From Exiguobacterium indicum HHS 31 (GTDB taxonomy: Bacteria; Bacillota; Bacilli; Exiguobacteriales; Exiguobacteriaceae), in NCBI RefSeq assembly GCF_001939065.1, contig NZ_MPSZ01000006.1, forward strand, positions 1 to 64,000: DNA of 64,000 bases, written 5' to 3'. The first letter of the stretch is position 1. Every line of letters begins with the position of its first letter. Positions 35,572 through 42,352 of this stretch are shown one piece after another. The notes beneath the pieces are model-generated. The model was not told the origin of the DNA. It saw only the letters and a list, made by a program, of their open reading frames with translations, and made no database searches. The position numbers and the translations under genes are program-made.

Positions 35572-36138
35572 CAAGGCTTCGATGTCTTGATTCATCCCTT
35601 TGTACAACTCATGAATTGAAGTGACGATTTCATCGTTGCTTGAAAAGGAGTCTTCAATGATTTGATTCGTATTATAGGAGTTCGCTTGAAGATGATTTTT
35701 GAATGCAATCAGATACGATCGCTGCTTTTCATTAAAATAATCTGGTTGATATCTGACGTGATGTCCTATGCTTTTCACTAAACCGTTCATGTCATTCAAT
35801 AATTGTAGTATATCCGCTTTACGTACATCTTTCTCATTTAATGCAGAAGAAGCGAGGACGTTCTCCACCTGCGCCTTTATTTTTTCATTGTACTCTTCAT
35901 CTTCCGACAGAGTCGGAACGTGTGAAGACAACTTTTGAAGGTTGTTATGATAACGACTCGTTGTTTGGTCCGAATCCACTTCAACTTTTTTGTTGATGCT
36001 GAGAGTGCTATACGGATACATGTAACGAATGGCTATGGCAACAACAAACAGTACGATGATCGCAATCACCATATTCCTCATCATATTCTTTTTCAAAATT
36101 TGCACCATCCTTTTTGATATAACTGATAGATTATTCAA
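35557..36138 (-). CDS. Single-pass membrane protein of unknown function
   Basis: Up to 193 residues. One membrane helix near the N-terminus (MVIAIIVLFVVAIAIRYMY) and a helical extracellular region rich in charged residues and N. The start is uncertain: the longest frame begins with TTG and lacks a good ribosome site, while a TTG 15 codons later follows AAGGATGG at a good distance. The last 15 bases overlap the IS30 fragment, so the true C-terminus may have been trimmed or extended by the insertion. No family recognised. Confidence 0.45.
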   Translation of the reverse strand: MNNLSVISKRMVQILKKNMMRNMVIAIIVLFVVAIAIRYMYPYSTLSINKKVEVDSDQTTSRYHNNLQKLSSHVPTLSEDEEYNEKIKAQVENVLASSALNEKDVRKADILQLLNDMNGLVKSIGHHVRYQPDYFNEKQRSYLIAFKNHLQANSYNTNQIIEDSFSSNDEIVTSIHELYKGMNQDIEALLQLS

Positions 36139-36237
36139 AAATATACCATTATTTCACCACTTTATAAAGCTAACCATATTAATTATTTAAGAAACTATTC
36201 CTTCAAGAAATAAGTCTCTTTTCACCTCGTTCACTAC

Positions 36238-36279
36238 AAAAAAAGCTACCAGACACCATCGATAGATGGCATCCAGTAG
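36238..36279 (-). terminator. Terminator after the stand-alone C-module gene
   Basis: Imperfect stem CTACTGGATGCCATC/GATGGTGTCTGGTAG on the minus strand followed by seven T residues. Confidence 0.7.
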
Positions 36280-36312
36280 ACTGATGACGTGTTCTATATT
36301 GTGTATTTTCCT

Positions 36313-36873
36313 TCATCGATCCGTCGCTGAAACACCAAATGCGCGGACATAGCCTTTAGTATCGTAGTCAAACCAAAGTAAGGCTTTTTTACTTACATTG
36401 TAATAGTACGTACCCTTTTGTTCGAATCGGAGATATTCTTCTTTTTTAATTTGAAAGCTCATCTTTGCTGGGACTTCATCCTTTTGTAGCGTTTCGTGTT
36501 GACTCGGTTTCCCGAGCGCCTGTTTGACCTCACTCAGCTTGATTTTACGGTCGTTGAGCTGCGGTAACGTCATCAAGACTCCGACATGCTCCGGGTACTT
36601 CGTACTAAACCGAAAATCGGAATACAGATACGTTCCTTTCAACTTCCCGAAGACACAACAATCGGTCTGATCGACCCCATAGCTGGCGTCCTTTCCTTTA
36701 ATCGTGAAACGATCATACAGCTTCGCCTTTGCATCAAGCAAGGTTCCTTTTTCTGCTGCTGCGAATTGTTTCTTCAAGTACGCGGCATTCGACATCGTTT
36801 TCGCATCAACCGTCATTGGAACAAGTAATACAAGCACTAGTAGTAGTGCCATACATCCTTTCATCCATTTCAT
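36313..36873 (-). CDS. Secreted stand-alone C-module protein
   Basis: 186 residues with a signal peptide (MKWMKGCMALLLVLVLLVPM, cleavage near VDAKT). The mature part aligns by eye with the C-terminal domain of the proteins at 36949, 51501 and 53690: LKKQFAAAEKGTL, a GKLKGTYLYSDFRFSTKYP segment, the LPQLNDRKIKLSEVKQALGK block with GKP, and a final Y-F-D-x-x-G strand. It is thus a single-domain version of a module otherwise found at the end of propeller proteins. A CC pair (DCCVFG) is unusual. AAGGAGG precedes the ATG. Confidence 0.65.
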   Translation of the reverse strand: MKWMKGCMALLLVLVLLVPMTVDAKTMSNAAYLKKQFAAAEKGTLLDAKAKLYDRFTIKGKDASYGVDQTDCCVFGKLKGTYLYSDFRFSTKYPEHVGVLMTLPQLNDRKIKLSEVKQALGKPSQHETLQKDEVPAKMSFQIKKEEYLRFEQKGTYYYNVSKKALLWFDYDTKGYVRAFGVSATDR

Positions 36874-36948
36874 TCGATGTTCCTCCTTTGTCGTGGATTA
36901 CCGTTACCCTAACACAACTCCTTCATTTTTCCAAATCCATCCATCTGT

Positions 36949-38664
36949 TTAATTCACATGAATCAACCGTGCCGTTCCTTTCGCGTCAAAGGCGAACTGG
37001 CACGTCACTTGTCCGATCCTATATTCGTAGACGCTTCGGATCGCGTACGTCGCGCGCGTCGTTTTGCCTTCGACGACGCGTTGCGAGTAGGACGTCGCAT
37101 ACGTTTCCTTGAACGTTGGTTTCCCGAACACGGCACTGACTTCTGCTTTCGTCAGCGTCCGTTTCTCAAGCGATGGTGCGAGCGTGACGAGATCAATCCG
37201 ATCGATTTGACTGCCGAAGCGCGGATAACGGGCTACAAAATGACGACCTTTCCACTTTCCGTTGAGAACCTTTTCTCCTGTTTGAACGAGGCTACCGGAC
37301 GTACCTGTCCACGAGACATAACTAGCTCCGACGCGTGGTGACCCTTCAAACCCTTGCTTCTCTTGCATCGCCTGCTTTTGACGTTTCAACCAACTGCTGT
37401 CGGAGACAGTCGAGAGCTTCGGTAACGGGATGACTTTTCCTTTGAGTGTCGCAGTGTAGCCTCCGTAGGATGCTCGTAACGTGTAGGCTCCCGCTTTTTT
37501 CCCGTATAGTTTTCCGGACGAGACGCTCGCGATCGTTGGTTGATCCGAGACCCACTTCACTTTTGCCGCGACTTGTTTTTTCTTGCCGTCCACTTGCGTG
37601 ACATTGAGAAGAAGCGGCTCGGGTGATCCGACCTTCACTTCTTTGAAGGAAGACGGAATCGAAAGCGCAACCGGTCGCTCGACTAACAGGCGACCATCGT
37701 ACATGTTCGTCCGCTCACCACCATCGGCATTCGCGATGAGGTAGCGGGCGCCTTTCGTCATGCCGAGCACCGACGAGTAACTGACGGAATCATCCCGATC
37801 CAGTGACGTTTCGATCCGGTGACCGTTTTTCTCGAACAAGGAGAAGTAACCGTCCCGTCCCGTATACAAGGCACCGATGAACTTCCCACTCTCATCGACC
37901 GCGATATCTTTATACGTTCCGGTCATCCCCGTAATGAACTGCGAGGAGGTGCTTTCCTTGAATTGATGCGCTCCATCATAGACATACAGACGGCGGTCAT
38001 TCGCCTTCGCGAGTACGAGTGTGCCCTCGCGTCCCATCTCATAGGCGGCGTAGCCGGATGGATGCGTGAGACGTTTTGCGAGCGTTCCGTCTTTCTCGTA
38101 GACATCAACGCTTGTCGCGCGGATGATCGCTAAATAAGCAGTCGACGTCCGAATCGCTTTTGCCCCTGTCGTCTCCTGGACAGAACGGACGATTGCTGTA
38201 TCTAAATCGTAAACGGCCGTCTGCTCGCCCCCCTCTTGTTTCGCACTCACAGCAAGGAGATGTGAGTCTGGGAAGAAGCGAGCACGAGTGAACGACTGGA
38301 GCGTTCCTGCAGGTGTCTTGATCTGATCGATGACGTGTAGTACGTTCCCTGTCGCATCACGTACCTCAAGCACTTGATCCTTCACAAAGACGAATCGTTG
38401 TTGATCGTCCGATACCGTGAAGTCTTGTATCGGTGCTCCCTCTTCAGTTGACAGTACCTGTAAGTCACGCGCTTGCTCGAAATCGAAGAGTCGTGGTGCT
38501 TCATACGTCCCCCAGCGCCAGACACGCGACTCATCCGGTACGACTTGAAAAGCGGATGACGGAGTGAGTGACGTGACGAACGGGATTTTGACTTCTGCCG
38601 ACGAATGGATCGACGTTGCAGAATACAATACGGTCGCAGCAAGACCGACGATCAATTTTTTCAT
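36949..38664 (-). CDS. Secreted beta-propeller / Ig-like / C-module protein (possible phase-variable)
   Basis: 571 residues from the ATG after GGAG; the longer upstream frame crosses the promoter region and is rejected. Signal peptide (1-22), then about 330 residues of WD-like strands with repeated D-x-D/YD turns that read as a beta-propeller (VYDLDTA, VDVYEKDG, LYVYDGAHQF, FSLFEKNGHRI), a Big2-like Ig domain (VKWVSDQPTIASVSSGKLYG) and the C-module (SWLKRQKQAMQEKQGFEG ... LTKAEVSAVFGKP). Paralogues lie at 51501 and 53690. Its upstream region holds the candidate invertible promoter. Role unknown; surface exposure inferred. Confidence 0.75.
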   Translation of the reverse strand: MKKLIVGLAATVLYSATSIHSSAEVKIPFVTSLTPSSAFQVVPDESRVWRWGTYEAPRLFDFEQARDLQVLSTEEGAPIQDFTVSDDQQRFVFVKDQVLEVRDATGNVLHVIDQIKTPAGTLQSFTRARFFPDSHLLAVSAKQEGGEQTAVYDLDTAIVRSVQETTGAKAIRTSTAYLAIIRATSVDVYEKDGTLAKRLTHPSGYAAYEMGREGTLVLAKANDRRLYVYDGAHQFKESTSSQFITGMTGTYKDIAVDESGKFIGALYTGRDGYFSLFEKNGHRIETSLDRDDSVSYSSVLGMTKGARYLIANADGGERTNMYDGRLLVERPVALSIPSSFKEVKVGSPEPLLLNVTQVDGKKKQVAAKVKWVSDQPTIASVSSGKLYGKKAGAYTLRASYGGYTATLKGKVIPLPKLSTVSDSSWLKRQKQAMQEKQGFEGSPRVGASYVSWTGTSGSLVQTGEKVLNGKWKGRHFVARYPRFGSQIDRIDLVTLAPSLEKRTLTKAEVSAVFGKPTFKETYATSYSQRVVEGKTTRATYAIRSVYEYRIGQVTCQFAFDAKGTARLIHVN

Positions 38665-38768
38665 ATGTGGTTTCTCCTTTTTTATTAGCGTCTTATTCAT
38701 AAGTATAATGAAATTCTCAACATTTCCCTTCTTTTCCCAAAAATAAAACTTTTTCCGAACACGTTCGA

Positions 38769-38935
38769 GGATAAGTAGAGTTATCCGATACAGCCGTCTG
38801 ATTTCATGCGGTTTTTCTCGATTAAAGAAGAGGATTTTTTCTGTATTTAAGGGTGAACGCATCGTAAAAGATGAGAAAACCGTTGGCACGATTCAAAAAA
38901 GTGACGTTGAAAGCCGAGGATAACTCTACTTATAC
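38769..38935. repeat. Candidate invertible DNA segment bounded by oppositely oriented recombination cores
   Basis: ATAAGTAGAGTTATCC (38771-38786) recurs as its exact complement at 38918-38933. Each core has GGATAA-type arms around a 6-bp centre (GTAGAG and CTCTAC), the geometry of XerC/XerD-type tyrosine recombinase sites. The inverted orientation means recombination would flip the ~149 bp between centres. Two tyrosine recombinase genes lie just to the right. Confidence 0.6.
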
Positions 38936-38936
38936 T
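38907..38936 (+). promoter_or_regulatory. Sigma-A promoter crossing the right recombination core
   Basis: TTGAAA (38907-38912), 18-base spacer containing the core site, TATACT (38931-38936). The -35 lies inside the candidate invertible segment and the -10 straddles its outer edge. It reads toward the sigma-like factor gene at 38993. The mirror position at the left core has TATCCT as a possible -10 but no -35 in the present orientation. Confidence 0.6.
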
Positions 38937-38992
38937 GAAACTACCGCGGAATACATAGCAGATATGCATATCTCGTCAAAGGACTCCCTCCG

Positions 38993-39427
38993 ATGAATGA
39001 ACTTCTTCGCAACTGGCTCCCCCTGATTAACTCTCTTCTCTCTCGCCTGTCAATCCACCCAAATGAACAAGATGAATGCCGGCAAGCTGCCTTGCTCCGA
39101 CTCTGGAAATCGATCGAGGACGGGAAGACGTTGACCGTCACCTTCGTTCGGATTCGCGCGAAAGGCGCGATGCTCGATTACCTGGCGACCCGTAACCGGA
39201 CGCTTGCGACCGAAGTCGTCTCCGACGCGTTACCGGAACGCCCGCGTACCCCGCACCTGTCGTTCACCTACCTGATGAATGAACTCAAGCGAGACTTATC
39301 GGCGACGGAGTTCACGTTTCTCGAGTCCTTGATGAACGGGACCGAAGAGACGCTCGGATATTCGCACGCCCGACTCCGGTCCTTGAAATCCGAACTCCGC
39401 AAGAAAGTCGAGTATTTACTCGGATGA
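38993..39427 (+). CDS. Sigma-70-like small regulator
   Basis: 144 residues. The N-terminal half reads like sigma region 2 (NEQDECRQAALLRLWKSIED, then FVRIRAKGAMLDYLATRNR) and the C-terminal half like a region 4 helix-turn-helix (LSATEFTFLESLMNGTEETLGYSHARLRSLK). It is smaller and more divergent than standard ECF factors, so it could be a true sigma factor or a DNA-binding accessory factor for the recombinases. Its stop overlaps the start of the tyrosine recombinase gene (ATGA), so the two are translated together. Confidence 0.6.
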   Translation: MNELLRNWLPLINSLLSRLSIHPNEQDECRQAALLRLWKSIEDGKTLTVTFVRIRAKGAMLDYLATRNRTLATEVVSDALPERPRTPHLSFTYLMNELKRDLSATEFTFLESLMNGTEETLGYSHARLRSLKSELRKKVEYLLG

Positions 39428-40257
39428 TGGCGTTCTATGAAGAACGATTATTAACGTTGATCAAACAAGGACCCTACAGTCCATTGACGAAAAAAGCTTA
39501 CCGCAGCGACGTCCGTCATCTGTGTCGCAACGTGACCCGAATCGATGTTCCTTCGATGCAACGGTACGGCACCTTACTGCGAACGTCGTATGCTTCGACG
39601 ACTGTCGCCCGTCGTCTCCACGCCCTGTCGACACTGTTCGACCAACTCGTTACTGAACGCTCGTTAACGCATAATCCACTTGTTCAAATCAAGCGATCTC
39701 CTCCGGTCGCCAAACGCCGTCCACATTTTTCGTATGATGAGGTCCGATCCGTCCTCGAACGGATTACGGACGAGACCATCTACGCGTTCTGCTTTTTACT
39801 GCTCCATACGGGACTTCGTTTCGCCGAGGCACATGCTTTACGTTTGACGGATATCGATTGGGACACCAAGCAACTATTCATTCGTCACGGAAAAGGAGGA
39901 CGCATGCGTCACCTGCCGTTACATGACGAATTGCATCGCGTCTTATTGCGTTATCTTGAGACGATATCCGTCCCTTCGCAGGAATTGTTTTCAACGGAGA
40001 CGGGTCGTCGCTTCCCGACGGAACGGATTCGGTCGACGTTACGCGAAGCGAGTCTAACCCAGCTCGGTCGGATTCTCCGCCCGCATGATCTTCGGGTGAC
40101 CTTTGCGACCACGCTCTACCACGAACATGAGACAGACGTATTGACGATCATGCGTCTACTCGGTCACCGGGACGTCCGGACGACCCAACACTATATCCTT
40201 CCTTCTAGCGATATCGATCGTGCCTCGGTCAACCGACTCAAGCCGACAACGTATTGA
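39424..40257 (+). CDS. Tyrosine recombinase 1
   Basis: 277 residues: N-terminal SAM-like core-binding domain (about 1-90) and a catalytic domain with all active-site residues in place: R132 (TGLRFAEA), K157 (HGKGGR), H221 and R224 (PHDLRVTFAT), H248 (LGHRD) and nucleophile Y257 (QHYI). Length and lack of extra domains match XerC/XerD-type enzymes. It is coupled to the sigma-like gene and its 3' end overlaps that of the second recombinase by 20 bases. No phage or transposon genes surround it, and the two inverted cores upstream are its likely substrate. Confidence 0.88.
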   Translation: MMAFYEERLLTLIKQGPYSPLTKKAYRSDVRHLCRNVTRIDVPSMQRYGTLLRTSYASTTVARRLHALSTLFDQLVTERSLTHNPLVQIKRSPPVAKRRPHFSYDEVRSVLERITDETIYAFCFLLLHTGLRFAEAHALRLTDIDWDTKQLFIRHGKGGRMRHLPLHDELHRVLLRYLETISVPSQELFSTETGRRFPTERIRSTLREASLTQLGRILRPHDLRVTFATTLYHEHETDVLTIMRLLGHRDVRTTQHYILPSSDIDRASVNRLKPTTY

Positions 40258-41056
40258 GGATCTCTCGGATTCGATTCGTACGACTCCGGATATAGCCGAC
40301 GGTCGTCGTCGGATGCGCATGACCGAGTAAGCGCTGAATCTCAACGATCGTACAGCCTCCTTCATGATGCAGATAGGTCGCATATGCGATCCGGAGCGCA
40401 TGCGGGCGGAGCGGTGCACCGATCAAGCGCAAGGCTGCGTCACGGAGAACGAGACGTGCCGTCTGTTCATGCAGATGGCGTCCGGTCACGGACTGAAACA
40501 GGATGCCCTCTTTGCGTTCACCGAGGAAATGCAGGAGACGGTGCGACAGCATCATCCCGATCGGAATCGTCCGCAGGCGGCGTCCCTTACCGTAGCGGAC
40601 GAATAGCGTATGCGTCTTGAAATCGATATCTGTAACGGATAACAGGCGTGCTTCGGTGAAGCGGAGACCGGTTTGGCAAATCACTTCGAAAAACAAACGG
40701 TACACCGGATCTTTGATGCTCCGGACGATCGACAGTCCTTCTTGTAAATCATAGTAGGTCTCGTCGGGAAAACGTTGATGCGTGATCGGTGACACGTCAT
40801 GCAGTGGATTCCGTTGCAACCTCCCGGCTCGGACAAGCACATTCCCGAGTGAGCGCAAGGCATGGAACCGCCGCAGGATCGTCGACGGCTGATAATTCAG
40901 ACGCATCTGATCGAAGTAATGCTGGAGCGACGCGATCGACCACGAGACACCGGCACGTTCCATATGCCGGACGTCACTACGGTAGGCTTTGATCGTCGGT
41001 TTTGCGAACGTCGGGTGTGAGATGAGATATTCGTGCAAGTACTCGTCGTGTTGCAT
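40238..41056 (-). CDS. Tyrosine recombinase 2
   Basis: 272 residues from the ATG after AAGGAGG. A paralogue of recombinase 1 (shared TIKAYRSDVRH start region and TGLRF-EA core) with the complete catalytic set R132, K157, H219, R222, H245 and Y255 (TVGYI). Two distinct recombinases next to sites with non-identical arms recall XerC/XerD, where each enzyme binds one arm. They are convergent rather than in one operon, so their ratio could be set independently. Confidence 0.88.
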   Translation of the reverse strand: MQHDEYLHEYLISHPTFAKPTIKAYRSDVRHMERAGVSWSIASLQHYFDQMRLNYQPSTILRRFHALRSLGNVLVRAGRLQRNPLHDVSPITHQRFPDETYYDLQEGLSIVRSIKDPVYRLFFEVICQTGLRFTEARLLSVTDIDFKTHTLFVRYGKGRRLRTIPIGMMLSHRLLHFLGERKEGILFQSVTGRHLHEQTARLVLRDAALRLIGAPLRPHALRIAYATYLHHEGGCTIVEIQRLLGHAHPTTTVGYIRSRTNRIREILNTLSA

Positions 41057-41124
41057 GGGAATTCCTCCTTCAGCCAAGTAGTTTCATCTGCTCAATTGCA
41101 TCAGTTTCTGACCTGCTTAGACAA

Positions 41125-41156
41125 CAGGAGTCCATCTTTTGCTAGATGGACTCCTG
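41125..41156. terminator. Perfect 13-bp hairpin between recombinase 2 and the secreted BLIP-like gene
   Basis: CAGGAGTCCATCT/AGATGGACTCCTG around a 6-base loop, just past the stop of the gene at 41164-41847. The T-run on the minus strand is poor, so it may be a processing or stability hairpin rather than a classical terminator. Confidence 0.55.
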
Positions 41157-41163
41157 TATGTAT

Positions 41164-41847
41164 TCATAGTGACATATGATCTGCGACGCGATACGTTTTT
41201 TTCTTATAGTCGTAACTCATGAGGACCATCTTCCGTCCACCCGTCGAAGTCGGGAAAACATACGTCTTATAAGATGACTTCTCTGCACCGATCGCAGCGA
41301 GTTCCGCTTTCGATTGAATCGACGACCAATCTGTCGCCTCGAGTCCAGTCCATTCCCCAAGACCTGTCCCAGAAAGAATCGCATCGAGTTGCTTCGCAGT
41401 CATTCCTTCTTTAACCTTTGCACCCTTTGCCAGCTTACGTGTACTTTCACGTGCGGCAGATTTTGTATTTTCACGATAGATATCAAACGATTTTCCAGTC
41501 AACCGATAGACAGAACTGTTCTTTTTCGTCTTGAAGATGAGTGACGTATCGCTATCTCCGTTCTTGCCATTCGTGAAGTAGTAGAACTTCGTTTTTTGAC
41601 CGTACGAGATTTCCGTCGACTCGGCTTGTTTCTTCAAGACCGTACTGCCACTCTTCTTCACCAGTTGTTTTTTGTAATCTTTACCGTATAAGACTTTTGC
41701 TACTTCCGTCATCGTCATACCGGTCTTTAAGTTCGTGTACTGCGTCGTGTACTTCGTTTCCTCTTTAGTAGCAGCCGATGCACTTCCAGCACATCCTGTC
41801 GCGCCTGCGATCATTGCTGCAAGTACCGTTGTTGTCATGCGTTTCAT
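41164..41847 (-). CDS. Secreted protein with two BamE/BLIP-like repeats
   Basis: 227 residues from the ATG after AGAGGATG. The signal peptide (MKRMTTTVLAAMIAGATGCA) could end at a lipobox-like ATGC or at SASAA, so lipoprotein status is open. The mature part has two related halves, each starting with a GMT motif (LKTGMTMTEVAKVLYG and VKEGMTAKQLDAILSG) and a Y-rich strand, the pattern of BLIP or SmpA/BamE-like domains. Probable envelope protein; function unknown. Confidence 0.6.
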   Translation of the reverse strand: MKRMTTTVLAAMIAGATGCAGSASAATKEETKYTTQYTNLKTGMTMTEVAKVLYGKDYKKQLVKKSGSTVLKKQAESTEISYGQKTKFYYFTNGKNGDSDTSLIFKTKKNSSVYRLTGKSFDIYRENTKSAARESTRKLAKGAKVKEGMTAKQLDAILSGTGLGEWTGLEATDWSSIQSKAELAAIGAEKSSYKTYVFPTSTGGRKMVLMSYDYKKKTYRVADHMSL

Positions 41848-41889
41848 TCGATCATCCTCTTTCTTTTGTTCATTCCATGAATGCATCAT

Positions 41890-42352
41890 TCATACCTCAT
41901 CTCATTATAATGGATTTAATGGTTTTTTCTATCTATTTTTCCTTTTTAGTTTTTATTTTTACATTTTTATTCAATTTTTATCGTTTTTTCATGACCTTCA
42001 TTTCGAAATAATACTCAATTTATACACTGGACGACCGAATTTAGTACTTTTTGAAAATAAAAGAAACAAGTATGTCATATATTTGAAAATTAGACCAAAA
42101 TTACTATTCGTTGAAACTTTATGAGTATATGTTCCTTAAATTGTTGAATATTAATTACATGTTATAAACTAACCTATACCAATGATTCAGGTCAATTGAC
42201 CTATATTAGATGCCTAATAAATACCATTTAATATAATTATGTTAAAAATATTACATATTTTCCATAATAAAAGGGTAATTTTACTTTATACACCTGAGAT
42301 GCACGTTCATCCATGCACACTTTAGTCTATTGATTTAGAGGAGGTTGTATTG
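41890..42352. other. AT-rich spacer upstream of the first repeat surface protein
   Basis: About 460 bases, strongly AT-rich, with no supported gene. ATGCAC occurs twice at about 42299-42319, near the ribosome site. No clear promoter could be fixed among many AT-rich hexamers. Confidence 0.3.

Noticed and set aside
39424-41056. The two recombinases as the integration module of a prophage or transposon
   Set aside because: No phage structural, excisionase, relaxase or cargo genes flank them, and the paired cores are inverted rather than direct, which fits inversion and not excision.
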